Source: Mastigias papua
Taxonomy: Eukaryota > Cnidaria > Scyphozoa > Rhizostomeae > Mastigiidae
DNA: 64,000 bases
Direction: 5' to 3'
Assembly: GCA_964019165.1 (NCBI GenBank)
Contig: OZ025283.1
Span: 8,160,001-8,224,000, forward strand
Numbering within the stretch: the first letter of the stretch is position 1; every line of letters starts with the position of its first letter. This document shows positions 1 through 22,361 of the stretch, in pieces. A model generated the notes under the pieces. It was given only the letters and a program-made list of their open reading frames with translations, was not told where the DNA came from and made no database searches. Made by a program: the position numbers and the translations under genes.

Positions 1-119
1 TTCCTTTTGAGCTATCCAGGCCCTACAGTTTATTTTTGTGATAAATATATCCTTAAATGTGTATCACCAAGTTAGCAGTCGTGCATCCACAGATTTCAGC
101 CCTAAGTCCCTCTTCAAAA

Positions 120-342
120 TGTCTTCAATCAAGATCAGTGATTGGCGTATCTTCTACAATATAAGGGACTTCATTGGTCAATCACTAGCCTCAATTTGAC
201 CTGATTGGTCAATCACTTGCCTCAGTCAGGGACCAAAACATCGTAGACAAATAACAAAACATGGCTACTCAAAATGGTAGAAAGCTGTGAAGAAGAAGAA
301 TAACTTCAACTTAACTTCAACCCCTGATAAGCAACAGTCCAG
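120..342 (+). promoter_or_regulatory. CCAAT-box promoter-like segment and possible non-coding first exon
   Basis: Three inverted CCAAT boxes (ATTGG) start at about 141, 173 and 204, spaced 32 and 31 bp. The last two sit in a 21-bp direct repeat (173-193 and 204-224) differing at one base. Near-three-turn spacing of CCAAT boxes is known from NF-Y-driven promoters. Downstream, a strong donor (CAG before GTGAGT) ends at 342. The only ATG before it (about 260) opens a nine-codon frame closed by TGA, so any exon here is non-coding. Which gene it serves is unknown; RP2 is the nearest gene on this strand. No TATA box is obvious. Confidence 0.35.
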
Positions 343-977
343 GTGAGTATGTGCTGACAAATTTGCTCTATAGCATATAAAGTTTGATTGTCAAATGTAC
401 CAATCTATAACTCGCTGTTAAAAATACCGTTCTATTATTTGTATCCTTATTTGCTGAATATACGAAATCAACCATGGTAGTCAATAAATAGTAGCATTTA
501 AGTTGATTTGTATCAATTCAAATTGACAACAACAATGGAAATAATAAAAACAGCAATGACAACAAAAGTAAATTAATAATACTGACGATTAGAGGTTAAA
601 GAAAGTTTTGATATTCACAACGCAGACATACCTGTAGTTATAAACTGTTAATGGAAGTAATTGATATTCTAAGCCTTACACTTGAAAGCAAAAGAAAAGC
701 TAAATAGAGAGTGGTGCTGAATGAATCATCGTTCCGAGAGACTACTTATTGATTTTATTTCGTAGTTAGTAGGTAAACTAACGGGATGGGAACATCCCAG
801 CACAGTACAGGTAGCATTGTATATACTTCACCATAGATTGTTCTTGGCCCCAGTCATTTTCTTGTTCCTAAATTCTCATCAATGTACTAAGTCTATCATT
901 TGGCTTTTGTCCATTCAGGCCTATTAAGAATCAGATGCAGAATCAGAGCTGCATTTGCATAGTATATAAATATATAT
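343..977. other. AT-rich stretch without recognisable genes
   Basis: I see no coding exon, RNA gene or clear repeat here. If 120-342 is a first exon, this is the start of its intron. Confidence 0.5.
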
Positions 978-1056
978 AAGAGACAAAATCAAAAATATAC
1001 TTCACTTAAATGTAGACGCTTTGGTAATTATCTTCTTCAGTACTAATCTGACCGAA

Positions 1057-1458
<402 letters not shown>

Positions 1459-3253
1459 TTCTCCCAAATAATGTAAGCAAATAAGAACAAACTGAGTTTT
1501 CAGTAAGTAGAAACCAAGTAGATCTTGCCATAGTCAGTTTTTTCCTGTTGTTGATGATTAAGGAAGGTACTCACTGGACTATGGCATTTTAGTTTCAGCA
1601 TGAATGTCATGGACAATACAACACCTACTAAAGAACTAATTTGCAGAGATTAGGAGAACTTCATGTGGCCACATTGACAAGAGCAAACGTCTCTCCTCTG
1701 TATTGTCATAAACCATCAATCGTATGTATTACCCCTTGCTTGTCATTGGAAAGTTTGGGAGCATTCCAACTCAATGTATATTCAGAGTTGGACAAGGATT
1801 TGTTGATTTCTTCCAATTTGATATGATGCGACTCTTGCATATTATTTAACATTTTAGTGAAATGCTTAACGATAGGGTTAGTAGACTATCCTTCCACAGA
1901 TGAGGTTGTGTCCAGTTAAGAAAGTAGTCCCTGAAACCATGCTAATTTTATTTTCAAGAGAAGAAATATCAAAGTGTAAATCCTCTTTGTCTTGAAAGTC
2001 AATATCATAGTTTATGCTACAGCTGCCAACACCTCTTGAATCTTAGTTTGGAGAGAGGCTCAACTTGGAGATGCAAAACAGACAGTATAAGAGAAAGAAA
2101 TAAAGGGTGGTCTTGACATACATATATACAGATTTAGTGACAGTTCTCAAAACTTTAAGATATTGTTATTCATATTTGCATACCTAAAATGACTCCTGTT
2201 TATGAATATTTTATTTGGCATCAATTACTCAGGGGACACAAATTATTTCCTGAAGAATGTGACAACACCACACCATATACCCTTGCTTTATTTGGATTTA
2301 TTATTGGTTAGTTGTTACATCTTTGTTATGATAGCTGTAGGAATGATTCTACCTTTCTGATTTTGTCAAATCATAGAGATTTGCTGCTGCTAAAAAGTAT
2401 TGTGAGCTACATTTGCTTTACACATTGCATATATGACTGGCATTGACAAAGAGTCTTCCTGCTGGCCTTCAATTAGATTTAGAAGAGTGGTCAACAATTA
2501 TTCATTTGGGTATGTTATTGCAAAAGTATGCAGTTTGTATAGTATGTCTAGTCATAAAGGATTCTGTGCTTGAAAAATTTTTGTTTTATTGGCAATTTTT
2601 TTCATATTAGGCCTGTTTCATTCTTTTTAGGCCTAGTAGGATTTTAAATCTTCCTCTATATAACAGGTATTTAATGTTTTTTTCTATCAAACCAAGCTGA
2701 GTATGATAATTGCTATCAAAAATCTAGATGTTGGAATTAAGCTGTTTCATATGCCTTTATAAATTGTGGGTTATGCTATATCCTCAACCTGGGTTGCTAT
2801 GTCTTAAAGACAGTTATCACCCTTGGGTAAGAGGTGTGAACATGGGCGTAGGAGAGCTTTAATACATATGAGGGCTGCAAGCTGCATGCCCAAATCACTG
2901 AGATTTCGCTTGAATGAGTTTCTGCTTAGCCCTTGGAGCTATTTTTGGACAAAATATGTGTTTTTCTGAAGAACATGCCCGATCGAAATAGATTTCTGCC
3001 TATCTGGGAGGGCTGCAGCCCTCGTAGCCTCTATGCCCACTACGCTTATGGTTGTGACCATGGTTGTCAGCCTCAGCTGTCGCTAGCGTGATTGTTGTTG
3101 CGTTCCGTTTGAGCATTGATTATGTGGTAACCATCGTTACATTTAAGTTTTACGTGTAATCGAGACTCTGCCTCACATTCACGTGACAGGCAAGCCCAAA
3201 AGTAGGGCAAAGGAGGTGATTGTTATTGATGTTGACTTGTTCTTATATTTGAA
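1459..3253. other. Region upstream of RP2
   Basis: No coding exon is recognised. The last 200 bp before the RP2 start are less AT-rich and probably contain its 5' UTR and core promoter, but no TATA box or initiator is clear. Confidence 0.5.
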
Positions 3254-12587
<9,334 letters not shown>

Positions 12588-14308
12588 ATGAACATAAGTA
12601 TTTATTTTCAAATCGTTAGGATTAATTGTTTCAGGAATATTCAGGATCGAGTTGGACTTTATGATCAAGTTGACTACCAGGCTGATATCCCTCTCTATTT
12701 AAATCAAAGAAACTTGCCTTCTTATGTTTAACTGTAAGAATACCCTGAAAATAAAATTTTATACAAATGCAAGTCACAAAGTACCTGGCCTACATTCCTT
12801 AGAGTTCACTACCCTCCTATCATATCAAGCAATTTGTAAAATGATATATTTAGCTTCTTGCCTGTCTTCACCTTGAGAGAAACTGCAATTTGTGTTCCCT
12901 CTGAATCCTCTTACCTGGGGCACTTCTTGAGGACAGTATGAGAGTATCGTAAGATTATTTGCTCCTTGGTGTTAAGCTATTGGGTTACAGTAAGGTAAAT
13001 GTCCAACAATTTCAGTGGATGTTGGGCAAGAACTCCGCACTATTGTCAAAAGGGGTATGGTTCTTCCGTAGAAATACGCCAATGCTATTACAGAAGCTAA
13101 AAGCTAGCAAGTTGTCTGTAAGGCAAAACGATGAGTCCTGATGTTATTCATAAATCAATAAATCTTAACATACATCCTGTGCACACAAGTAAGTCTGATT
13201 TTGGTTTTGATGGCCTAAATTCAATAGATTGATAAGCCCTACATACAAGCCCTTGCTTTCCCAGTTTATAGATTCACAGTTTCGGTTTACAGGTTCACAA
13301 AGTAGGTCAAATCCATACTTATCTTAGGCCATCTTGTCAGATCCTATTTAATGTCACATTTAATAAAGCTCAGCAAAGTGCAAAGAAGAGATTGTCTTAG
13401 CAGAGTGTCCTGTAGTAAAATCAGGTTTAATAGGCATTTGTATACCTCCCGGTTTCCTACCGTTTTTAAGTGCTAATCTCCCGTTTTCTCCCGTTTTTTT
13501 TAAATGAAAATATATGAAACTCCCATTTTTTATAAACTTTTGTTACGTATGAGAAAGTGATTAGGGAAACGTGACGAAAAACGCCCTTACATTGAATATA
13601 GCTTTTATCGTCACTTCCATTTTTCTTTGTCGTTACCAACCAATCTGATGAACTCGAAAAATCGATTAAGTGTTTTTTATTGTATTTCTTCGTGTGCTAG
13701 GGTTGTTGATACCAGTGACATTGTCTCAGTGACTTGGAAAGCGATAAACCCTTGTAATATCTATAGCTTCCATAGGTTAGGCCGTCAATTGGTTTATTGT
13801 AGGTTTCTTTCTTGTGTCGTTTTTCGTTGAATTCGTAGCGGAGTTACTGTTCGTTGTTTCAATCCAAAAGGAGATACCCTATATCATCTGCCATCGCTTT
13901 AAGTATCCCTCTAGTCAAAGTGACCAGTATCCTCGATTTTTATTTTATATCTTAACACTAGTTGTATATTTATGTTGAAAGAAGTAAATTTTAAGATAAA
14001 GAAAATATTTGTTATGTAACTGCATATTGGTGGACGGTTCTTACTGGGATTGTACATTATTTTGTCTTCTTCTCTTTGTCAAATGCTTATGTTTTTGCAC
14101 TTTGCCTACCTGAACAACTGTCGGTTTTTAGAAATGCTAAATCAGTGTTACGTCACTGAGTGTGCCTCTTATCCAGACTCATTTAGCCTCTGTGTAGGAA
14201 TCTGTTGTTGTTGTTGTTCGCACAACTTGCTTTTACTCAGTTAAGTTGGTTGACAAGATATTTCTTCCTGTTCATTTCTGCACTTCTGATTAATTCTAAG
14301 AAGCCAAC
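12588..14308. other. RP2 3' UTR and intergenic region
   Basis: The AATAAA at 12750-12755 is a plausible RP2 polyadenylation signal. Around 13450-13500 there are several copies of CTCCCGTTTT, and near 13640 a CCAAT, which may belong to the promoter of the next gene. No coding exon is supported. Confidence 0.5.
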
Positions 14309-15376
14309 ATGGAAGAGGAGATTAGCATTAGTAATAAAAAAGATGATCACACAAATGGATCGGATCAAGAACAATTGAATGAAGCACCTCCAAGGCGAAG
14401 AAAAAGAGTTGACAAAAGACAAGACAGGGAAGGCCCTTCGTCAGCACCTATGGAAAAGAGCGCGATAGAAAGTAAGTTGAGGAAAAAGAAAAAGAAAGAT
14501 GACATCTTAACTTGTTCTAGGTTAATTGCATTTCTTATGATATCACCCTCGGTGGTATACGTCTTCTCCGTTGTGTATAACATAACTTCTAGGTACACTG
14601 TCTCTGGACAATTGTTCCATATTGCCGCCTTGATACTTGGTTTTGTCACTGCCGGAGCACTATGCATAGTTCTTTACAAGCCTTTGAAGCCATTTATCAA
14701 GTATATAGCACTTATTTCGCTTTGTGTGTTCTTTCTTCCATCAATACAGTTATTCAACTGTTCACCATTACCACTTGACAACTCTAAACTGGGAATGATG
14801 GTGAAACTTAATGAAGACGTTGATAACTTTTTGAAGACTGTGTACCACAATTCGAGCTGTTGGAGAAACCAATATTTCAAGACACCTTTTGAATTCTCAG
14901 CTTACTCACCAAGACTTAGGATATATGTGAAGCCTTATCAGGTGATAAACCTTAGTATGCAGCACTTTAATGAAAAGGATGATACTGAGGATGGTCCACC
15001 TCCAGAAGTACTTCCATTCACTCTCTATTTACTGACATCACCAAGAAGTGTCAAAAAGCAAATGTACTACTTGAACTTGTTAATCATGGTAGCTGGAAGA
15101 GCCAGAGGTATTGCTGATGTTCTTGAGCTTGGTGTTGATGACAGGGAAAATGTAACAATGCATCTTACAGGCTCCTTAAAGAAAATGGGAGCAGATTTTA
15201 ATGAAACAAGGGTAGAGCTGGAGGAGATGCAATACTTAGTACGACCATTAGTATTTCATGTACATGAAATAGAAGTTTCTGGAATGCCAGAGAAGGATGA
15301 AGAAGGTGATGATAAGGAAAAGAATGAAAAGAAGAATCATCAGAAGAATGATGATAAATTTTTTGATGATGAATGA
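14309..15376 (+). CDS. Intronless gene for an unrecognised three-pass membrane glycoprotein
   Basis: A single 355-codon frame with a good start context (CCAACATGG). Residues 1-70 are hydrophilic, with RRRKR and a RKKKKKKD stretch, and are probably cytosolic. Hydrophobic segments lie at about 72-92, 103-123 and 131-149. A roughly 180-residue soluble part follows, with possible N-glycosylation sites at N181, N214, N281 and N298. The C-terminus is a Lys/Glu/Asp-rich tail ending FFDDE. With three passes, the soluble part would face the lumen or outside, consistent with the sequons. I do not recognise the family. Lack of introns beside the intron-rich RP2 fits a retrocopy or a compact orphan gene. 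An acceptor-like CTAAG sits just upstream of the start, so a spliced 5' UTR is possible. Confidence 0.8.
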   Translation: MEEEISISNKKDDHTNGSDQEQLNEAPPRRRKRVDKRQDREGPSSAPMEKSAIESKLRKKKKKDDILTCSRLIAFLMISPSVVYVFSVVYNITSRYTVSGQLFHIAALILGFVTAGALCIVLYKPLKPFIKYIALISLCVFFLPSIQLFNCSPLPLDNSKLGMMVKLNEDVDNFLKTVYHNSSCWRNQYFKTPFEFSAYSPRLRIYVKPYQVINLSMQHFNEKDDTEDGPPPEVLPFTLYLLTSPRSVKKQMYYLNLLIMVAGRARGIADVLELGVDDRENVTMHLTGSLKKMGADFNETRVELEEMQYLVRPLVFHVHEIEVSGMPEKDEEGDDKEKNEKKNHQKNDDKFFDDE

Positions 15377-15955
15377 AGCTGGTGCTGATCATTATTTTGG
15401 TTATGCTATGAGATATTCCTTCAATGTTGCTGACATGGGTGCAGCCCTAATTGACACTGGGTGTAGCTGTTTGGAAGATCCCAATTCCTTAGGTTTTCCT
15501 GACAACAGTATGCATTCACTTCTTTCTTCCATATGGATAGTAATTTTTTTGAAATCACGGAACAAATGTGAGTAGGTTTGGAGATCTACTTGCCTTGTAG
15601 CATGTTATTTTGGTAGTCCACAGAAGCTAACTGAATAACAAATTGAATATTTACTTTAAGTGCTGGTATAGTACTTTCATATCATTTCAGACTTGGAATT
15701 GGTAGGATGTCCTTTTTGAAGTGAATTATAGTCATTTAAAGAAAATATACTCATCCCATTTGAACATTAATGCAAAAGTACAGTTTTACTATACTTTTTT
15801 ATTGCTCAGAGGGGTAGGAATATTTCTGTTTTGTATTTATGAAAAGGAGTTTACTTTTATTTGCCTTATCATCAAATCTAATACATACAGATTGGCAGAA
15901 GGTGGTAGTAAGGATGTATATATTTTCTAAGCAGCTGGTGTGAAGCCTACTATGA
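15377..15955. other. Downstream of the membrane-protein gene
   Basis: Probably contains its 3' UTR. No clear AATAAA was found close to the stop, and no other gene is seen. Confidence 0.4.
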
Positions 15956-16270
15956 TAAATCCCCAAATTAGCATCCTGGGGGCTTTTTTAGTTTTGATAC
16001 TTTTTGAATGGGGGCTTATTCAAGGGGAGGGTTTATTTGAGGGGGCTTATGAACTTACTTGGCACATGCTGCAGATAAAGCTTGTTGTCAGTACTCCTTT
16101 TCTCTAAAATGTTAAAAGAACAGTCTGAATTTAAGCATTAGTCTTTATGAAGGTCTTCGTCATCATCTGGGATGGAGGTTTATTTGAGGAGGTATATTAA
16201 CAATTTGACATTCTAACATGGGGCTTATTTGAGGGTGTTTAAGGGGGTGATGGGAGGATTTATGGTATAC
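15956..16270 (+). repeat. Dispersed repeat copy 1 (GGGGCTTATT family)
   Basis: Several GGGGCTTATTxGAGG motifs surround a core with TTAAAAGAACAGTC and GTCTTCxTCATCATCTGGG. The same order recurs at 53950-54215 on the same strand, and a partial inverted copy lies at 29365-29430. It is probably a non-autonomous mobile element. Confidence 0.7.
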
Positions 16271-16314
16271 TTTTAGGAATCACGCAGGATATTTATTGTC
16301 TATTCTCAATAGTT

Positions 16315-16560
16315 GCAATTGTTTAGTGGTTGAGTGCTCACCTGGTATGCCAAAGGCTATGAGTGGAAAACCTTTGCTTACCACTCAACATTAAAAGTAA
16401 TGAGCATGGGAGTTAAACATGTGGAGCTGGCAGTGGCCATTCATTGCTTTGCATGGATAGCCATGCTGCCTATGTCCAGGGAGATGGAGATAAGTTCCAC
16501 CCTCTGTGTCTCTAGTTGCAGGAATGAGTTTGGGTTTTTGACTATGCTTTATATTGCTGT
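16315..16560 (+). repeat. Possible tRNA-derived SINE
   Basis: TTAGTGGTTGAGTGCTCACCTGG followed by AAAGGCTATGAGTGG resembles a tRNA gene's A-box half with a decayed B box. No cloverleaf can be drawn for a working tRNA. Confidence 0.35.
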
Positions 16561-18080
16561 TCTTTAAATTATAGCAGATGTCTGCTGCTCTTTTGTTCTG
16601 AATTGTAGGCGGGTGGAATTAGTAGGGGAGGTGGATATTTTTCTAGATTTTGATAAAGTGGAGGGGTGGTAATAAAATGACCTACCGGGAAATCCCCAAC
16701 AACCCTGAAGGATGTAGAAGAGTTGATGATCCCACCAGATGATGTTAAGTGAAAATTGGATGGAATGATAAACAGTGTTCCACCTGAAAAGGGTTGTGAA
16801 GAGCTTGATGGAGAGTTGACTCATGAATAACAAGATAAAAATAACAATAAAAATTTTCCTGATAGTGATTATTCCCACATTTTGCTAAAATGGGGGGTCA
16901 TAATAAAATGCTATGAGGGGTGGAAAATTTCAAAAAGTGCAATATGACCCCCCTACAATTAAGCACAAAAGAGTAGCTCCCATTTGTACCTAAACAAAAT
17001 GGGTACACTGTGGAGAACTGTTGGTAGATGTTTTTCTATAATTTGCTTGTTTGATTGGAGTTTTTGGTGTTTTCTTAATTAATTCATCAATCTCTTTTGA
17101 CTTCCATGCCAATAGTGAATACAACTTTGTGCCTCTTAAGTAGAAGGATGTAATCAATATCACTTTTCTAAATAGTATGAATATTTAGTGAAGAAATCAA
17201 ATGTGACTTGACTTGACTCCACTGGTTATTATGAATAGAACCTACACTACAGTTAGCGTGTGTGTATTTGCAAAAAGCCTTCTAGAATTCTGGCTTAGGG
17301 GCTGAGTTATTTGGAACAGGAACTGAAAGGCTACATCTGTAGAACGTTTTTTATACAGTGAAGCCAACTACATTTCTTTTTGCAAAAGAAAATGAATGTC
17401 CCATAATCTCTTTTTCAAATGTTGAAAATCCTATACGTTTGAAAAATTCCTCCATATCTTATAAAAATCAATTTATGTTACATGTATAGTCTTTGATTTT
17501 CTTTGTATGAGTACATTGTCTAGATATTGCCTTATTTATGAATTTGATATTTCAGTATTCTATGACATACCCATATTCACCCATTGCTGGGTTGACTTAA
17601 AAAAACACTTAAAAACTGCTTCATTCTGCTTATTTAGGTACATGCATTACTATCATTTAACTTGAATTTTTTTAACCTTTTAACACCTTTACTGACAGAA
17701 TGTATATTCAGCCTGCATCGTGTTTACACCCCACCTTTTCTAGCACTGGCCGACAGTTTGTAATGAAGTGATGCTCGAATTAGGGAATTCTTGGTCTTGA
17801 AGAGATACAATATTGTCACATTGGGAGTTATCGCGGAAAGTCAATAAATAGCTTTGCACTGAAATAATGTTGACTGTTTGTTACTAGTGATGGTACCATA
17901 GTGGACTGGGAGGACATACCCCCAGTTGTCTCCAGGATCAATTTTGTAGCTCGCCTGAATTGGAGGAGAAAAGGTGTATGGGAGCGGGAGATATTTTGCA
18001 CGGTATAATTCCTTTTTGTTTCAATCATTACAGATTATCACCCCTTAGTTCCAGACTTTACTGTATGCTAAACAGAAGGG
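16561..18080. other. Intergenic, repeat-like
   Basis: Two GGGGTxxTAATAAAATG motifs (about 16660 and 16890) suggest another decayed repeat. No gene is supported. Confidence 0.4.
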
Positions 18081-18485
18081 TGTGGTCCCAAAAGGGTGTC
18101 GTCTGCTGAATCCCCAGCCTGGTGCTGCCCCTGTTCCCTGCTGGGTGCAAGCTATAGCTATTCACTGGCAAGTGATGAAGCGTTCAGCAGAAAGCAACGC
18201 CTGCATGATAGAGTTTATCGTAGAACAGGCACTCCGAGAGGACGGGTAGGGGCACTTAACCCTGGGCCTGGAACCTGAGAGGGGCCCCCGTAATTTATGA
18301 AATGATTATTTGGTGAGCTTAAGTTTCGTAATGATGTCACTAGGGTTCTCCCTTTTTTCATTTGCCCTGGGCCCCATGCAGGCTCTCGGCGGGTCTGCTC
18401 TGGCAAGTTCACAAGAAACCTGTAGCCCAGAAGTTACTTTGTTCAAGATATTGCAAATAGATGTGATTTGGTTCCCCTTAAGTTT

Positions 18486-18630
18486 CATCTGTGACCGTCT
18501 TCACCAGTTTCTGATCAAGCCATTGCCGATGGCCCTCTGTGGTTTCCTCGTAAGGTTTGTCTGTGACCGTCTTCACCAGTTTCTGGTCAAGCCATTGCCG
18601 ATGGCCCTCTTTGGTTTTACAACCTTCAGA
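18486..18630. repeat. 72-bp tandem duplication, open on both strands
   Basis: The unit starting CTGTGACCGTCTTCACCAG at 18489 recurs at 18561, a 72-bp (24-codon) period with few differences. It lies inside a 124-codon plus-strand frame and a 103-codon minus-strand frame. The minus strand gives two copies of EGHRQWLDQKLVKTVTD. It may be a fragment of a repeat-protein gene or a mobile element. I do not recognise it. Confidence 0.6.
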
Positions 18631-18699
18631 GGATCTGAAGATTTGGGTGCCACTGGAAGACGGCCAGTTCATCAACAATTGTAGCTTGTTTATTGCTTT

Positions 18700-21040
18700 A
18701 TCTTGAAAACACAGCACCACCGTGCGAACTCTTTGCCATGTTTGTTTTCTTTCTCGTTTTTGCAATAGGCCGTAATACACTAAAGGCAAACCTCTCAGGC
18801 AATATTTACTCTTTATTGTAATGTAAATAATAATATTAATTCTTCTGTATTGGTTCTAAGCCTAATAAATTAATTATTGTGTGCTAACTCATTATAGTAT
18901 GCACACAAGGTACGGTCTATGGAATGAGCTCATGAGCTGAAGCGTCGCGGAGGTGAGATGAGCTTCTGAATAACTTGTTATAAATGAATCCGAACTCACA
19001 GTAAAAATTTTGAATTGTAGAGAAATCCATTCTGTTCTCATGAAATCTTTCGTCTCCTTGCAGACCTAGAAAATTAGATTTGGAGACAGTATAGTCACTT
19101 GTGGCTACATTGCCGCGCTATCTGCAGCCAAAGTTAAGTCGAAGGAATTTACTTAGGATCATCTTCGTCGACCTATTATTTGTTAAATAGAATTCTAACT
19201 TTGGTAGGATTCCGACGGTTGCCTTGACATGCCCTTCATATAGATACAATCCTACTTACAAAAATATCCCGCCCATTAAGGAGCATTTGATTGTACCGTG
19301 CTCCTCTGTGGCAAGCGCCAGTATCAGCAGAATTCTTCGCCGGTTTATGATCTTTGAATAGTTTTTTTTATCAATTTTGTGTCCACCAGAGAGACTTCTT
19401 TGTCACGAGGATCAAGTACAGTTGCGACTTCGCGATTGCTTACCACAGCCATCTGCGAAACCGCCCACACCTTATAAAGATACCTTCGCAAAGAAGGGGG
19501 GATTGCTAGCCATACCTCAAGCAACCCTTGAGCTTTCAAGCATCTTTTGGCAGACGTACTTCTAGGTTGCAAAGTCTGGGGCTGGGACCACCACTCTGCA
19601 TTAGTGGGTACAGAGCTGGGCTGACTGGTTCATGGGCACCCGCTGGATAAGCAACTTCAGGTGTGGGTGGGCCACCTACAGCCCGTGAAGTGAAATTTTG
19701 TGGCCCGCGGATATAGATCCCATTATTTGTTTACTTCTTTGTTGCTGAATAGTTTATATTTGTAAGGTTCTGAATAATTCAAATTTTGCTTAGCTAAGTA
19801 TAGCTTTGGTCGCCTAGATGAAAAGATTTGATAGATCTAGCCCACCCTCCTAAAAGCTTGCCCACCCCTAAGCTAGTTATACTTCTTCATTGACCGAAAC
19901 GAGGAAGAATTAAGTGCTATATAGTGAGAGTTATACAATAGGAGTATACAAGATACGTATGGTTTGCCATCGTTTTTAGGAGCCAGGCGTCTTAGGGTGT
20001 CATTCAGTTTTCTGTCAAGAAGAGAGTAGGGCCCCTTGTGCGTCCGGGTCCTCAGTCCAAGTCCGATTTGCTGGAGCAGTGACCCCACCCCTGAGTGGAC
20101 GTTATTAAACAAGCTCTCTTATCTGATGCTGTGAGTAAGCCCACATAAGTTTTAATTTTACTGTTGCTCAGACTGCTATTAATACGTAGTTTTTGGCTGG
20201 TAATGGCTGATGACATGCCAGGGTAAAATAAAGAAATACTATTAAGTAGACTTGCTATTATTATTAGAGCTTGAATTTATCCCTTCCATTCAGTCATTAT
20301 CATTATTATACTGCTTATAAGATTAATAATATTTTAGATAATAATATTATGTTTGTCATGAATCTTATCTAAACCAGAGTTACTCTCGCTTTCAATTCAA
20401 TAACAGCATCTATATTACGAAATTGTTTTAACTACTTGCTTAACTGATAGCCTGCGGTAAAGAATCGCCAACCACTATGCAGGAGCCCCCATTGACAGTA
20501 GAATCCCGTTACTTAGTTTACTTAGTTGATATGTAAGTGGAAATAAACTATCTTGAGTATTTTATTGGTAGTTAACTTTTCTAATGCTTTCTTTGCAACT
20601 TTTTTCATCATGGTCATTATTTGTTTTCACGTGTCTTGTTGTTAGATTTCCTAAATCATCTCTCTGGATATCTTTGCAGCTTTAGGAGCTGGATCACCAA
20701 CCTAAATAACTGGTCGGTGAAATCATTGTTATCATCGCAAGTTGACTAATCGTCATTACTTTTAGTAATTTTCAGAAATTTTCATAGCTATAATATTAAC
20801 TGCTATAATCATTATTAACTATTAGTAACTCTTGAAGAGTAAAGATATTATGTACTGATTTAGCAATACAAATCTTAGCCGTTGCAATTAGATTTAATAG
20901 TCCAAACGGTTACTCGATGTAGGAATTGATTTATCTTCAGTAACGCAAGGTTTGAAAAATCTTGGTGCTTCATTACGTATCGTGTACCGTAAACTGGAGA
21001 CAACCGTTGCCTATGCTACTTTTGCAAGCGACTAAGCACC
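18700..21040. other. Gene-free region
   Basis: Many short GC-richer patches suggest old transposons, but no intact coding sequence, terminal repeats or RNA gene could be supported. Confidence 0.5.
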
Positions 21041-21049
21041 GCCAATCGT

Positions 21050-21960
21050 ATCACGAAATCAATGTTTTACGACGTAATAGCAAGCCTCGTCGTCATCTGC
21101 CGCCATTTCCATAACCAACCTTTGGAGATAATAGAGCCCAATACAGATCCTTGAGGTGCACCGATTGTAGTTTTCCCGTAGCAATGGACTTCATGGAACC
21201 TTTTTGTTGCTAAAGTAGTCATGGACCAGTAACAAGCACAACTTGCCCAAATGTACACAACAGACTCCGAAGTTCCAGCTTGAGAATCGTGTTCAATAGA
21301 CATAGTAATCTCTTGTACAGTGAACAAAACCCAACCCTTTCCACTCTGTGATGTTAATTACTGTTGAGGGATTCGACAAAGAGCTGTTCCATACTAGCAG
21401 ACATTTTAGCATCAGGCTTTATGCCCATGGCTCTACATTCAATGGCTTAGGTCATGAACACTTGTCATGTCTTATGTAACGTCAATCCATTATAGCTCAG
21501 AATATAGCAAACGTCTTAGCGGTACATTGCCACCAAGATCAAGAAACCATTGGTACTGAAAGTTTTATTAGTGTTGGCTTCCGTTACAATCAATATTTTG
21601 ATAAGATTTGATACGTTTCTGATGCAAGCCAAATTGCTATTGATCATACAGGGTGCTGTTGAAAACTTCTCAGCAATGTTAGTTCTAATGTGTTCTAGAG
21701 ACCGTGAGGTCCTACGCACCCCCAAAGCCGTTCTCATTTTCAAAATGCCGCTAAACGCATGGCATTTGCAGCCACGACACTTTAGTCGTGGTGGTCTAGG
21801 CCCTCGGGGTTTCGTATGAATGCATATGAATATGTTAGCTGTACACGTAGAGGATCTCTCGCGGTTCACGCCTAAATCGTCTTAGAGTTTTAACCCATGT
21901 AAACCGTCGACAGAGTTAAAAGCTTTATGGATAAAAGCTAAGACCTTGAATACAGAATTA
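21050..21960 (-). pseudogene. Decayed non-LTR retrotransposon reverse transcriptase
   Basis: On the minus strand, 21950-21895 reads AFIHKAFNSVDGL, a version of the RT motif (L/D)xSKAFDSVD. At about 21185-21125 it reads GAPQGSVLGSII, matching G(V/A)PQGSVLGPLLF. At about 21110-21070, in another frame, it reads AADDDEACYYV, like the catalytic (Y/F)ADD box. The motifs are in correct order, but the first two lie about 750 bp apart instead of about 200. This points to an insertion between them, in addition to frameshifts. Confidence 0.65.
21516..21869 (-). other. Open stretch inside the RT remnant (unassigned)
   Basis: A 117-codon minus-strand frame with a basic Pro/Arg/Cys-rich start lies between the two separated RT motifs. 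It may be inserted sequence or a chance frame. No family is recognised. Confidence 0.2.
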
Positions 21961-22361
21961 CAGCATTATCATTAGAGAAATATATATAGGTATTAAGTGG
22001 GTAACATTGCTTTCGTCAGTTCTGCATAAATCTCCCTCAATGATGCGATCAAATGATTGCGTGTGCTCCAGAATCATAAGGTTATGTTTCATGTGTATTT
22101 GAAAAGCTGAACGTGAAATTGCAGATTGCATGCGAAACGAATGTTTACATTGAACTAAACTAAACTGTATTCTATAAACAGTAGCCCATTAGATTAATGC
22201 AGGAGAGATTGTGCTATGGTATATGAGTTGGTTGAAAGTTCAAAATCTCGCACGTTTTCTGCGATGAACTGCATGGTTTATGACGGAGCCCCACAGAGGA
22301 TTTCTACAAGACCTAAGTTTACTTCAATCATTGAACAAGTCCCCTGGACTCAACTTCTCCG

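Noticed and set aside
15198..15575. Frames overlapping the end of the membrane-protein gene
   Set aside because: Shadows of its charged, Lys/Asp-rich tail.
19560..19700. TGTGGCCCGCGG-type sequence recalling hAT MITE ends
   Set aside because: Only one end-like motif, with no matching inverted partner or target duplication.
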